DNA from: Galbitalea sp036266835
GTDB taxonomy: Bacteria; Actinomycetota; Actinomycetes; Actinomycetales; Microbacteriaceae
DNA length: 64,000 nt
Direction: 5' to 3'
Assembly (NCBI GenBank): GCA_036266835.1
Contig: DATAXD010000040.1
Span: 62,001 to 126,000 of the forward strand
Shown here: one piece after another, positions 19,851-28,743 of the stretch
Layout of the letters: the number at the start of each line of letters is the position of its first letter
Numbering within the stretch: position 1 is the stretch's first letter
Position numbers and translations under genes: made by a program
The notes under the pieces: model-generated
What the model saw: only the letters and a program-made list of their open reading frames with translations
Database searches by the model: none
What the model was told of the DNA's origin: nothing

Positions 19851-19881
19851 ACGTTAGACATTGACGCAGCGTCAATGTCAA
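19851..19881 (-). promoter_or_regulatory. MerR-type promoter: 19-bp spacer with internal 23-bp palindrome
   Basis: On the minus strand, -35 TTGACA (19876-19881) and -10 TAACGT (19851-19856) are 19 bp apart, the overlong spacer that MerR proteins untwist. A 23-bp palindrome (19857-19879, arms GACATTGACGC and GCGTCAATGTC around one base) fills the spacer. The MerR gene starts 25 bp downstream. The eight bases of one half-site (AGCGTCAA) recur at 18982-18989, just ahead of the RND pump gene. Confidence 0.8.
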
Positions 19882-19918
19882 CCCAAGTCTCCGAAACTGC
19901 ACTTGCGAATATCCAAAA

Positions 19919-19958
19919 CGCGATATATCGTGAATGAATCAACACGCGATATATCGCG
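19919..19958. promoter_or_regulatory. Two PadR-type operators (CGATATATCG)
   Basis: The 10-bp palindrome CGATATATCG occurs at 19921-19930 and again at 19947-19956. The second copy extends to a perfect 14-mer (CGCGATATATCGCG, 19945-19958). Centres are 26 bp apart. They lie 70-110 bp upstream of the DUF4097-padR operon, with a -10-like TATACG just after the second copy. AT-rich palindromes of this kind are typical PadR targets, so negative autoregulation is likely. Confidence 0.65.
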
Positions 19959-20029
19959 ACTATACGACGGCCGCTCGGCGTCACAAGGAATTGGGCGGGC
20001 GCTCACGCGCCACTAGCAAAGGAACAGCA

Positions 20030-20905
20030 ATGACGGAACAGAAGTGGCTCCTCGACGGACCGAAGGTCATCGACCTCGGCCCCATTCGGCGGTTGAAGGT
20101 TGCGCTGGTTCGCGGCCAGGTCGACATCGTCGGTCATGACGAGCCCAACACTCGGGTGGAGGTGCATTCGGTTTCCGGGAAGGAGCTACGCATCGCGATC
20201 GAGGGCGACTCGCTCGAGATCGACCACCCCCAGCTGCGTTGGGACAATTTCATCGACGTATTCAGGAGCTTTCGTGGTTCCGCACGCGCCGACGTCAGCG
20301 TGCTCGTGCCGCGCGATGTCGCACTCAAGTTCGGAGTCGTCTCCTCGACCGGTCTTATCAGCGGCCTTCGCACGGATGCGACGATCAGCACCGTCAGCGG
20401 TGATCTGGTCATCGACAACATTGACGGTGACATCACCATCAACTCCGTGAGCGGCGAACTCGCGGTGCAGGAACACCGCGGCAGGATCGCCGCTCACACG
20501 GTCAGCGGCGACATCACCGCGTCCGGAAACATCACCCGCTTCTCTGCGGATGGCGTCAGCGGGGACATCTACCTCGACATCAAGGGCGGACCGGACGAGA
20601 TCAAGGTCAACACCGTCAGCGGTAACCTCACAGCCCGGCTCGAGGAGGGTCACGGCGCGGACTACCGCATCAACACTGTCGGCGGCCGCATCCAGCTGGA
20701 CGATGTCGAGGTCTCCGGAATTCGCGGCAGCTTCAACAGCAAGTACGGCTCGCTCGACGAGTCCTTCCTGGAGGTTCGCGCGAACAGCGTGAGCGGCGAC
20801 ATCGCCGTCCTTCACGCGAAGCCCGCAGCCGCCGACTCGGATGGTTCGGATCAGAAGCCGGCCGCGAAGAGGACCCTGAGGCGTGCGAAAGGTTCCGCGG
20901 CATGA
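20030..20905 (+). CDS. DUF4097-family beta-helix protein
   Basis: A 291-residue protein. A short N-terminal region is followed by a repetitive right-handed beta-solenoid-like body in which SGD or SGE recurs about every 19 residues (ISTVSGDLVIDNIDGD, INSVSGELAVQ, AHTVSGDITASG, DGVSGDIYLD, VNTVSGNLTA). This is the DUF4097/putative-adhesin fold found beside LiaF- or PadR-type regulators. No signal peptide or helix is visible, so it is probably cytoplasmic. The ATG at 20030 has AAAGGA upstream; the frame is open further 5'. It overlaps padR by ATGA. The role is unknown, possibly envelope-stress related. Confidence 0.85.
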   Translation: MTEQKWLLDGPKVIDLGPIRRLKVALVRGQVDIVGHDEPNTRVEVHSVSGKELRIAIEGDSLEIDHPQLRWDNFIDVFRSFRGSARADVSVLVPRDVALKFGVVSSTGLISGLRTDATISTVSGDLVIDNIDGDITINSVSGELAVQEHRGRIAAHTVSGDITASGNITRFSADGVSGDIYLDIKGGPDEIKVNTVSGNLTARLEEGHGADYRINTVGGRIQLDDVEVSGIRGSFNSKYGSLDESFLEVRANSVSGDIAVLHAKPAAADSDGSDQKPAAKRTLRRAKGSAA

Positions 20906-21531
20906 CCCCGGTGTTTGGACACGGCCATCTCAGGCTGTATCTCCTCAGTCTTCTGGAGGAGTCGCCGAAGCATGGATACGAACTGATCCAGGCACTCGAG
21001 GACCGCTTCGGCGGCACCTACGTTCCGAGCGCGGGAACGATCTATCCGCGCCTGGCAAAACTGGAAGAAGAGGGGCTCGTCACCAAGGCCGCGGACGGGC
21101 GCAAGACCGTTTACTCGATCACGGATGCGGGCAGAGCAGAGCTGCTCGCCCGATCGGGCGAGCTCGGTGGAATCGAGGACGAAGTGACTGACTCCGTTCG
21201 TCGCCTCGCCGATGAGGTTCGCAGCTCGGTCAACGAGGCGATGAAGAGCCTGCGGGCCGACCTGGCCGCGGCCGCACGCGATGCACGGACGGATGCGCAG
21301 GACTCCGCCAGAACCGTTCGAACCGACGTGCATAGTTCGCGGGGTACCAGCCGAAACAACCTGCAGGATGCCGAGGTTGTTCTGCAGACGTTCCGTCAGC
21401 AGATCCGCTCGGACCTGCGCGACTGGATCGTTTCGGGCGAGCTCGGGACCTCCACGCTCGAGGTGCTCAAGACCGGTCTCGCGGATGTTCGTACAGCAGT
21501 GAGAGCCTCGCTGCACAACTCGGGATCGTAA
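20902..21531 (+). CDS. PadR-family regulator with long helical tail
   Basis: A 209-residue protein. The first ~90 residues are a PadR winged helix (LRLYLLSLLEESPKHGYELI, GTIYPRLAKLEEEGLV). The remaining ~120 residues are a charged alpha-helical extension (LADEVRSSVNEAMKSLRADL, then AARDARTDAQDS), longer than the usual C-terminal dimerisation helix. The start overlaps the DUF4097 stop (ATGA). Autoregulation through the two CGATATATCG sites is inferred. Confidence 0.9.
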   Translation: MTPVFGHGHLRLYLLSLLEESPKHGYELIQALEDRFGGTYVPSAGTIYPRLAKLEEEGLVTKAADGRKTVYSITDAGRAELLARSGELGGIEDEVTDSVRRLADEVRSSVNEAMKSLRADLAAAARDARTDAQDSARTVRTDVHSSRGTSRNNLQDAEVVLQTFRQQIRSDLRDWIVSGELGTSTLEVLKTGLADVRTAVRASLHNSGS

Positions 21532-21595
21532 CCTTCGCCCCAATGGCGGGCGAGCCGGTTGGAGCGCACTCGCGCTTGGAGTATGCTCGCCCCTC

Positions 21596-23770
21596 GTGAC
21601 TAACGAAGGCCGGTCGCCGAAGCGGTGGCTGATTGGCGAGCCGTTGCCATCGGACAAACTCGAGGGTCAGCTGCTACCCAAATACCTCGCGCTACCCATT
21701 TTCGCGAGCGACGCCCTGTCATCTGTGGCGTACGCGCCGCAGGAGATGCTCCTCATTCTGCTGCTGGGCGGAACGGCGTTTCTGGCGTTCGCACCGGGCG
21801 TTGCCGCGGCCGTTGTGTTGCTGCTCACGGTTGTCGTGCTGTCCTATCGACAGCTGGTGAAGGCCTACCCGAGCGGCGGCGGCGACTACGAAGTCGCACG
21901 CAAGAACATCGGCGAAGCCGCTGGCCTCATCGTCGCGTCCGCTCTTCTGGTGGACTATGTCCTGACCGTCGCGGTGTCTGTGGCCAGCGGCGTGGACAAC
22001 ATCATCTCCGCCCTGCCCTTCCTGAACCCGTGGCGAGTCGAGATCGCCATCCTGTGCCTGCTCATCCTCATGGCGGTCAACCTCCGTGGCGTCCGCGAGT
22101 CGAGCAAGGCGTTCGCAATCCCCACCTACCTCTTTATTGTCAGCATCGGCGTAATGGTGATCACCGCGCTGGTCGAGGCGATTTCGGGGCACTTGAAGCT
22201 GGCCGAGTCGGCGCCGTACCACGTGCGACCCGAGAACGTCGCCCAAGCGGCATTCGTACTGCTGCTTCTCCGCGCGTTCTCCAGCGGATGCAGCGCGTTG
22301 ACGGGCGTCGAGGCGGTGTCGAACGGAGTTCAGGCCTTTCGAAGACCCAAGATCCAGAACGCACAGAAGACGCTCGTCCTGCTGGGTTCGATCGCCATCG
22401 TGCTGTTCATCGGCCTGGTCGCCGTCGCCCTCATGACCCAGGTGCATTACGCACAGACGGCATGTAACCTCATCGGCTTCAAGCACTGCCTGGTGGTACC
22501 GCAGCGATCGCTCATCGCCCAGATCGCGTCGACGACGTTCGGCAACAACTCTGTCCTGTTCTTCATCGTGCAAACCGCCACCGCGCTGGTCCTGCTACTC
22601 GCCGCCAACACCGCCTTCAATGGATTCCCGCTCCTCGGCTCCGTGCTCGCCAAGGACCACTACGCGCCCAAGGCGCTCTCGACCCGCGGCGACCGCCTCA
22701 TCTACTCGAATGGCGTCATCATCCTCGCCCTGGCCGCCGGGGTGCTTCTCGTGCTGTTCCAGGCGAACGTCACCTCGCTCATCCAGCTCTACATCATCGG
22801 TGTCTTCGTCTCGTTCACTCTCGGCCAGAGCGGAATGATCCGGCACTGGATTCGCCTGCTGAAGACGAATCCGCCCAATCGTCGAAACATCCGAGTCAGC
22901 CTGACGATCAATTCGATCGGTGCGACGTTTACGGCAAGCGTGCTCATCGTCGTCACGATCTCGAAATTCCTGAACGGCGCGTACCTCGTCTTCATCATGA
23001 TGCCGATCCTGTTTCTGCTGATGTACGGCGTGAACCGGTACTACCGCGATGTCGACAAGGAGATCGAAGCCGATCACACGACAGTGTTCGGCGCGAAGGG
23101 TGACCACGCGATCGTGCTGGTGGGCAAGCTGCAGAAGCCCGTTCTCAAGGCGCTCGACTATGCCATCGCCGCCCGCCACGACAGCATCGAGGCCGTGCAC
23201 GTTTCCATCGAGGCTCCGGAAACCGAGAAGCTGCAGGAGGAGTGGCAGGAGCAGAACATCGAGGTTCCGCTGCGAATTATCGAGGCGCCGTATCGCGAGG
23301 TCGCGCCGCCGCTCATTCGCTACATCAAGTCCCGGCGTGAAGAGCACGGCTCAGAGGTCGTCACGATCTACACCCCACTGTTCATCGTCGGACACTGGTG
23401 GGAGAGCCTGCTGCACAACCACAAGGGCCGGAGAATCCGAAACAAGCTGATGCTGGTTCACGGCGTTGTCATCGCCGTTGTGCCATGGTTGCTCGACTCG
23501 TCCGAGCTGATTTACGGACGCCGGTCGCGCCCGGTACCCGGTCAGGATCGTCGCGGTGAGCCGGTGCGACCCGTCCTTCGTCGCGCATCCGAGCCGCCAT
23601 GGGCTCCGTCGTCGCGCTCGAAGTCGGCGGGCAAGTCACAGCCCCGAACATCCGGCGCAAAACAGGCCGCGGACGCTCGGCGCTCGGCCGAGAAGCAGGC
23701 CACCGATGCGCGGGCTGCAGCCAAGTCGGAGAAGACGCCGGTGTCATCGACCCGCACCAAATCCAAGTAG
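21596..23770 (+). CDS. APC-superfamily permease, KimA-like potassium/amino-acid importer
   Basis: A 724-residue transporter. Twelve membrane helices occupy residues ~30-480 (FASDALSSVAYAPQEMLLI at the first helix, then FSSGCSALTGVEAVSNGVQA, the conserved substrate region of KimA/YdaO-type potassium importers). A cytosolic domain similar to a universal-stress fold follows (GDHAIVLVGKLQKPVLKAL, ~500-640). The last ~90 residues are an Ala/Lys/Arg-rich disordered tail. Potassium uptake is the best guess; an amino-acid substrate cannot be excluded. It starts with GTG and has only 3 bp before crcB. No c-di-AMP riboswitch was seen upstream (64-bp gap). Confidence 0.82.
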   Translation: MTNEGRSPKRWLIGEPLPSDKLEGQLLPKYLALPIFASDALSSVAYAPQEMLLILLLGGTAFLAFAPGVAAAVVLLLTVVVLSYRQLVKAYPSGGGDYEVARKNIGEAAGLIVASALLVDYVLTVAVSVASGVDNIISALPFLNPWRVEIAILCLLILMAVNLRGVRESSKAFAIPTYLFIVSIGVMVITALVEAISGHLKLAESAPYHVRPENVAQAAFVLLLLRAFSSGCSALTGVEAVSNGVQAFRRPKIQNAQKTLVLLGSIAIVLFIGLVAVALMTQVHYAQTACNLIGFKHCLVVPQRSLIAQIASTTFGNNSVLFFIVQTATALVLLLAANTAFNGFPLLGSVLAKDHYAPKALSTRGDRLIYSNGVIILALAAGVLLVLFQANVTSLIQLYIIGVFVSFTLGQSGMIRHWIRLLKTNPPNRRNIRVSLTINSIGATFTASVLIVVTISKFLNGAYLVFIMMPILFLLMYGVNRYYRDVDKEIEADHTTVFGAKGDHAIVLVGKLQKPVLKALDYAIAARHDSIEAVHVSIEAPETEKLQEEWQEQNIEVPLRIIEAPYREVAPPLIRYIKSRREEHGSEVVTIYTPLFIVGHWWESLLHNHKGRRIRNKLMLVHGVVIAVVPWLLDSSELIYGRRSRPVPGQDRRGEPVRPVLRRASEPPWAPSSRSKSAGKSQPRTSGAKQAADARRSAEKQATDARAAAKSEKTPVSSTRTKSK

Positions 23771-23773
23771 CCG

Positions 23774-24169
23774 ATGGGATCGATTCTCTCGGTCTTTGTC
23801 GGTGGCATCATCGGCACTGCATTGCGTCTCGAAATCGACACACTGATCCCTCACAGCGACAGCCAGTTCCCGCTGTCGACCCTACTCATCAACATCGTGG
23901 GGTCCTTCGTGCTGTCAGTCCTCATCTCGCGACTCTGGCCCGTGGCGCCCGGCTGGGTACGCGGCGGCCTCGGTCCCGGTCTGCTCGGCGGATTTACCAC
24001 CTTCTCGGCGGTCATGGTGTCGATGGTGACGCTTGCGGCGAGCAGCGACATTCTTATGGCGCTCGGGTACGCGGCGCTGACTCTCGTGCTCGGCTTCGGC
24101 TCGGCAGCAACAGGGTTCTGGTTAGGGCGGCGGCGCGACTCGGATCCAACGATCGAAGTGGACGAATGA
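23774..24169 (+). CDS. crcB: Fluoride channel subunit CrcB/Fluc (first of a pair)
   Basis: A 131-residue four-helix protein. The motifs GGIIGTALRLEID, STLLINIVGSFVLSVL and GGFTTFSAVMVSMVTL (the conserved phenylalanine and central sodium-site region) identify the Fluc fluoride exporter. With the adjacent paralog it would form an antiparallel heterodimer that relieves fluoride toxicity. It begins 3 bp after the permease stop and ends in an ATGA overlap with the second crcB. Confidence 0.93.
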   Translation: MGSILSVFVGGIIGTALRLEIDTLIPHSDSQFPLSTLLINIVGSFVLSVLISRLWPVAPGWVRGGLGPGLLGGFTTFSAVMVSMVTLAASSDILMALGYAALTLVLGFGSAATGFWLGRRRDSDPTIEVDE

Positions 24170-24528
24170 TCTGGGCGGCCGCGCTTGTCGGCGGGGCAGC
24201 AGCGGTGATGCGTTACCTCGTGTCGCGCGTGTTCGCAAGGCGGTCCGAGCTGCCGTGGGCCGTGTTCACCGTCAACGTTGTCGGGTCCGCGATCGGTGGC
24301 GTGGCCGCGGGGCTCGCCACAACCGGGGTCATCTCTTCTGATCTGCGCCTGATTCTCGTGGGTGGTCTCGCCGGCGGCCTCACCACTTTTAGTACCTGGA
24401 GTGTCGAAACCATCCAGCTGGTGACCGAGTCGAAGCTGCGAACCGCGCTGGTCAGCGTCATCCTGAACCTCGTGATCGGTCTCGCAGCCGCGACGGCCGG
24501 TTACCTGCTCGCCACACTGCTGTCCTGA
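24166..24528 (+). CDS. crcB: Fluoride channel subunit CrcB/Fluc (second of a pair)
   Basis: A 120-residue four-helix protein, paralogous to its neighbour: VGGAAAVMRYLVSRVFA, FTVNVVGSAIGGVAAGL and GGLTTFSTWSVETIQL. Paired crcB genes in Gram-positives encode the two orientations of the Fluc heterodimer. The start ATG overlaps the previous stop by 4 bp. It is convergent with the flavoprotein gene, with 4 bp between stops. Confidence 0.93.
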   Translation: MIWAAALVGGAAAVMRYLVSRVFARRSELPWAVFTVNVVGSAIGGVAAGLATTGVISSDLRLILVGGLAGGLTTFSTWSVETIQLVTESKLRTALVSVILNLVIGLAAATAGYLLATLLS

Positions 24529-24532
24529 AGTC

Positions 24533-25675
24533 TCAGCCCTGTTCGAGCCTGCTCAGAGTTGCGACCACCTGACGGGCGATCAGTCGTCCCGCGCGGTTGG
24601 CTCCGATCGTGCTCGCCTGGGGGCCGTAGCCGGCGAAGAAGACTCGTGGATCCTTCCAGCTCGAACCGGCGGCAACCACGATTCCACCCTCCTTTTCGCG
24701 CAGCTTGAGCGGGGCGAGGTGACGAAGTTCCGGGCGGAATCCGGTCGCCCAGACGATGGCGTCTGCAGGCTGAAAGTAACCGTTCGACCAGCGCACTCCG
24801 TCGGGTTCGATCGACGAGAACATCTGCTTCGGTGACAGCAGGCCGCGGTCGATGCCGGCTTGCACCCTGCGGGTTCGCGGAATCCCGGTGCCGCTCACGA
24901 TGCTCGGAAGCGCGCGACCGGCGCGGGCGGCATCATCCTGCATCGCGACCGCGGCCGTTCCCGCTTCCATGTTCAATTCGGTGCCCTCGAGAAAGTCGAC
25001 ATCCCTTCGACTGACCCAGGTGAGCGAAGCGGCCGCCTCTTCGAGCTCCAGCAGAAATCCGACTGCGGAAGTTCCTCCGCCGACAACGACGACGTTCTGT
25101 CCGGCAAATTCCGAGGCGTCGACGTAGTCGTTCGTGTGCACCTGGCGACCCTTGAAGTTGTTTCGACCGGCGTACCAGGGCACGAACGGCGCGCCCCAGG
25201 TTCCGGTGGCATTGACAACAATGTCCGTCGACACGTCCTTCGTATCGCGCTCATCGGCATTGTCACCGTCATCGGGTTCGGAAGCGTCGCCGACATCGAA
25301 GGTGACGAGCAGGTTCGCGCTGTTGTTCACGACCGAGGTGGCGGATGCCGGACGAACCACCTTCAAGTTGTAGTGATCCTCATACTGCCGGTAGTAGTCG
25401 GCGACGACATCCTTCGCCGGGATCGTTCGATCCGCGGTCTCGAAACTCAGACCGAGTTCATCCATGCCGGGAAGATCGTTGACGTGGTGTGTCGACCCCA
25501 GTCGAAGCGCTTCCCAACGGAATTGCCACGCGCCGCCGGTTCCCGGACCCCGATCGAGCAGCACGAAATCGTTCCCCGGGTCGAGACCGAGACGCCGCAG
25601 GTAGAACGCGACCGAGAGCCCCGCCTGCCCCGCGCCGATCACGACAACAGAGGTATCCGTTCCCGCAGTGGCCAC
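24533..25675 (-). CDS. FAD/NAD(P)-binding flavoprotein monooxygenase-like
   Basis: A 380-residue protein with two Rossmann motifs: GAGQAG (14-19) for FAD, and GGGTSAVGFLLEL for NAD(P). It also has the ATGFRPELRHL flavin-monooxygenase stretch near the C-terminus. Similar proteins include lysine/ornithine-hydroxylase-like and TrkA-like flavoproteins; the substrate is unknown. A short acidic insertion (ASEPDDGDNADERD) interrupts the region before the NAD(P) domain. It starts with GTG at 25675 (TTGGAG upstream) and is divergent from the DUF3073 gene. Confidence 0.85.
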   Translation of the reverse strand: MATAGTDTSVVVIGAGQAGLSVAFYLRRLGLDPGNDFVLLDRGPGTGGAWQFRWEALRLGSTHHVNDLPGMDELGLSFETADRTIPAKDVVADYYRQYEDHYNLKVVRPASATSVVNNSANLLVTFDVGDASEPDDGDNADERDTKDVSTDIVVNATGTWGAPFVPWYAGRNNFKGRQVHTNDYVDASEFAGQNVVVVGGGTSAVGFLLELEEAAASLTWVSRRDVDFLEGTELNMEAGTAAVAMQDDAARAGRALPSIVSGTGIPRTRRVQAGIDRGLLSPKQMFSSIEPDGVRWSNGYFQPADAIVWATGFRPELRHLAPLKLREKEGGIVVAAGSSWKDPRVFFAGYGPQASTIGANRAGRLIARQVVATLSRLEQG

Positions 25676-25852
25676 GCTCCAACGTTACTTGGCCTTCACG
25701 CCCGACTGAACGCCTGACCTCGTCGTCGATGCGTCCTCGCGCAGATTCCTCGGCTGGATCCTCGGCGGGTGGAGAGTCGGCGCGGGGTGATAATGTGAAC
25801 GCTAGTTTTTCACCTGTCCGTTACACCGTTTCCTATTCTGAGGGGGTCTCGC

Positions 25853-26062
25853 ATGGGGCGTGGCCGTCAAAAGGCGAAGCACACAAAAGTTGCCCGGGAC
25901 CTGAAGTACTACAGCCCGGACACCAACTACGGAGCGCTCGCCAACGAGCTCCACACCAGTTCCCCTGCGTCTGCCGGAGTAGGCAGCCCGGACATGGCGA
26001 AGTGGGCCGAATACCTCGATGACGACGCGTCCGAGGATGCGGACGAGAGTCGTACAGCCTAG
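25853..26062 (+). CDS. DUF3073 small protein
   Basis: A 69-residue protein beginning MGRGRQKAKHTKVARDLKYY and ending in an acidic tail (DDDASEDADE). This is the actinobacterial DUF3073 family, of unknown function. The basic head and acidic tail suggest nucleic-acid or ribosome contact, but that is a guess. A GAGGGGG Shine-Dalgarno precedes the ATG, and a GATAAT at 25789-25794 may be the -10. The TAG stop shares bases with the purM stop (CTAG at 26059-26062). Confidence 0.93.
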   Translation: MGRGRQKAKHTKVARDLKYYSPDTNYGALANELHTSSPASAGVGSPDMAKWAEYLDDDASEDADESRTA

Positions 26063-27174
26063 GGGCGATACGACCCTGCGAGGCGCACGGCTCCGCCGTT
26101 GACTCCTTTGGCACCCTGTTCGAATGCTTCCGCGCCGGATGCCGTCTTCGGCAAGGCTCCCTCTGAGACAATGCCGACCACCCACGCTGGCAGGCCATCG
26201 ACCGCAAGCTTCTCGATCACGGCATCCGCCGCATCGCGAGCCACCACAGCGATCATCCCGATGCCCAGGTTCCACGTGCCTTCCGCGTCCTCGAGCCGCA
26301 TGCCACCAAGGCCGGCGAGCACTCGAAAGACCGGGGCGGGCGACCACGTCCCGCGATCAACCTCGGCCCAGCTGCCCACCGGCAACACGCGCGCCAGATT
26401 GGCCGCAATCCCGCCGCCGGTGATGTGACTCAGGGCGTGAATGGAGGTTCCGACGCGCGCATCCGAGATCAACCGCAGCAGCGGGGCGGTGTACAGCCGG
26501 GTCGGCTCCAACAGCACTTCGCCGACAATTCCGCCGAGCTCGTCGCTCGGGTCGCGATAGCCGATGTTCTTCGACTCGAGGATGTGGCGCACCAGCGAAA
26601 AGCCGTTCGAGTGGAGTCCGGATGACCCAATCGCAATGATCGCGTCGCCGTCGTCGACGAGGTGCGAACCCAGTTGCGCATCCGCTTCAACCGCACCCAC
26701 GGCCGCGCCCGCGACGTCATAATCGTCGGGACCGAGCAGGCCGGGGTGCTCCGCCGTCTCGCCGCCGACCAGTGCTGTGCGGGTCTCGGCGCAGGCTCGA
26801 GCGATCCCGGCAACGATGTCCGCGATCCGGGTGGGCACAACTCGACCGCACGCGATGTAGTCGGTCATGAACAGCGGCTTCGCGCCCACGACGACGATGT
26901 CGTCAACCACCATGCCGACCAGATCCTGCCCGATGGTGTCGTGCTTATCGAGCGCCTGGGCGATGGCGACCTTCGTGCCCACGCCATCCGTGGATGTGGC
27001 GAGTAGCGGACGTCGATACGCCTTGAGGAATGACACATCGAATAAGCCTGCGAATCCGCCGACGCCGCCGAGCACCTCGGGACCGTGGGTCTTCTGCACG
27101 GCGGACTTCATGAGCTCCACAGCCAAATCACCGGCCGCCGTATCGACGCCGGCCTCCCGGTAGCTCGTGGACAT
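26059..27174 (-). CDS. purM: Phosphoribosylformylglycinamidine cyclo-ligase
   Basis: A 371-residue AIR synthetase, catalysing step 5 of de novo purine synthesis (FGAM + ATP to AIR). Landmarks are TSYREAGVDTAAGD at the N-terminus, STDGVGTKVAIA, DDIVVVGAKPLFMTDYIA and the GGETAEHPG motif. The ATG at 27174 matches family N-termini; the frame is open further upstream. It is divergent from purF with a 91-bp shared promoter region. The stop overlaps that of the DUF3073 gene. Confidence 0.97.
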   Translation of the reverse strand: MSTSYREAGVDTAAGDLAVELMKSAVQKTHGPEVLGGVGGFAGLFDVSFLKAYRRPLLATSTDGVGTKVAIAQALDKHDTIGQDLVGMVVDDIVVVGAKPLFMTDYIACGRVVPTRIADIVAGIARACAETRTALVGGETAEHPGLLGPDDYDVAGAAVGAVEADAQLGSHLVDDGDAIIAIGSSGLHSNGFSLVRHILESKNIGYRDPSDELGGIVGEVLLEPTRLYTAPLLRLISDARVGTSIHALSHITGGGIAANLARVLPVGSWAEVDRGTWSPAPVFRVLAGLGGMRLEDAEGTWNLGIGMIAVVARDAADAVIEKLAVDGLPAWVVGIVSEGALPKTASGAEAFEQGAKGVNGGAVRLAGSYRP

Positions 27175-27265
27175 GAGACCAGTCTGCCGCACTGGGACCC
27201 GACGACCGAGACGGCCATAGACTGGGGTTGATTTCATTTCCTCGATCGTCAGGATCCAGCACCGC

Positions 27266-28723
27266 ATGTGCGGCATTGTGGGCATCGTCTCCTCGCAGCC
27301 CGTCAATCAGCAGATTTACGACGCGCTATTGCTCCTGCAGCACCGGGGGCAGGACTCCACTGGCATCGCGACGGCCGACGGAGACACGCTGCACCTGCAG
27401 AAAGCCAAGGGGCAGGTGCGCGAGGCATATCGCACCCGCGACATGCGCTCGCTCGTCGGCACGATGGGCCTCGGCCACGTGCGCTACGCGACCAGGGGAA
27501 ACGCCGCGAATGAGGAAGAGGCGCAACCGTTCTACGTAAACGCGCCGTACGGCATCATCCTGGTCCACAACGGAAACCTCACGAACACCCGCGAACTCAC
27601 CCGGGAACTGTTTCACGTGGACCGTCGTCACCTGAACACGTCGAGCGACACAGAACTTCTGGTGAACGTGCTCGCCAATGAGCTGCAGGAGCAGGTCAGT
27701 GGTTCCGAGCTCGACCCCGAACAAATCTTTACCGCGATCTCGCGGCTGCACGAGCGGGTCGAGGGCTCCTATGCCGCGATCGCACTTATCGCCGGGCACG
27801 GACTGCTGGCCTTCCGCGACCCATACGGCATCCGACCACTCGTGCTGGGGCGCAGGTCGGCTGGTTTCGTCGGGGATGACTGGATCGTCGCATCCGAATC
27901 CCTGGTTCTCGAGAGCGCGGGCTACGAACTCGTGCGCGACCTCGAACCCGGTGAGGCGGTTTTCATCGCTACGGACGGCGAGATGACATCCAAGCAGTGC
28001 GCAGCCAATCCCCGGCTCATCCCGTGCTCGTTCGAATACGTCTATCTGGCTCGGCCCGACTCCGTAATGAACGGGATCTCGGTGTACGAGGCGCGCCTGC
28101 GCCTTGGAAACCGCCTCGCCGACACGATCGCGCGGTACACACCGCGCGGCGACATTGACGTCGTGATGCCGATCCCGGATTCTTCCCGTCCGGCGGCGAT
28201 GCAGGTTGCCCAGAAGCTGGGCGTCGAATATCGCGAAGGCTTTTACAAGAACCGCTACGTCGGCCGCACGTTCATCATGCCGGGCCAGGCCGAACGCAAG
28301 AAGTCCGTGAAGCAGAAGCTCAACGCGATGAGCTCGGAATTCCGCGGCAAGAACATCCTGATCGTGGATGATTCGATCGTTCGCGGCACGACCTCCAAGG
28401 AGATCGTGCAGATGGCCCGCGAGGCCGGCGCGAACAAGGTGACATTCACTTCGGCGGCCCCTCCGGTTCGGTACCCGCACGTCTATGGCATCAACATGCC
28501 CACTCGACACGAACTGGTCGCGCACGGTCGCCGGATCCCCGAAATCGCCACCGAGCTCGGCACCGACTACCTGATTTATCAGGAGGTCGCGGACATGGAG
28601 GCCGCAATCCTCGAGGGGTCCAGTGTCGCGTCGCTGGAAATGAGCTGCTTCACCGGCGACTACGTGACCGGCTCAGTCACACCGGAGTACCTCGCCTGGG
28701 TCGAAGCGAACCAGCTGAGCTGA
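27266..28723 (+). CDS. purF: Amidophosphoribosyltransferase
   Basis: A 485-residue enzyme making phosphoribosylamine from PRPP and glutamine, the first committed purine step. The N-terminus MCGIVGIV supplies the catalytic Cys of the Ntn glutaminase domain without a propeptide. QHRGQDSTGIA and GHVRYATRG follow. The PRTase domain has the PRPP loop ILIVDDSIVRGTTSKEIV. TAGACT (27218-27223) is a candidate -10. Confidence 0.97.
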   Translation: MCGIVGIVSSQPVNQQIYDALLLLQHRGQDSTGIATADGDTLHLQKAKGQVREAYRTRDMRSLVGTMGLGHVRYATRGNAANEEEAQPFYVNAPYGIILVHNGNLTNTRELTRELFHVDRRHLNTSSDTELLVNVLANELQEQVSGSELDPEQIFTAISRLHERVEGSYAAIALIAGHGLLAFRDPYGIRPLVLGRRSAGFVGDDWIVASESLVLESAGYELVRDLEPGEAVFIATDGEMTSKQCAANPRLIPCSFEYVYLARPDSVMNGISVYEARLRLGNRLADTIARYTPRGDIDVVMPIPDSSRPAAMQVAQKLGVEYREGFYKNRYVGRTFIMPGQAERKKSVKQKLNAMSSEFRGKNILIVDDSIVRGTTSKEIVQMAREAGANKVTFTSAAPPVRYPHVYGINMPTRHELVAHGRRIPEIATELGTDYLIYQEVADMEAAILEGSSVASLEMSCFTGDYVTGSVTPEYLAWVEANQLS

Positions 28724-28743
28724 CGCCGCCGCGCAGAACCGCA

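Noticed and set aside
21532..21595. Possible riboswitch (c-di-AMP or fluoride) before the permease-crcB operon
   Set aside because: Only 64 bp is available and no conserved riboswitch core is visible.
23599..24165. 5' extension of the second crcB frame
   Set aside because: It reads through the first crcB in another frame. The ATGA overlap at 24166 gives a full four-helix Fluc subunit.
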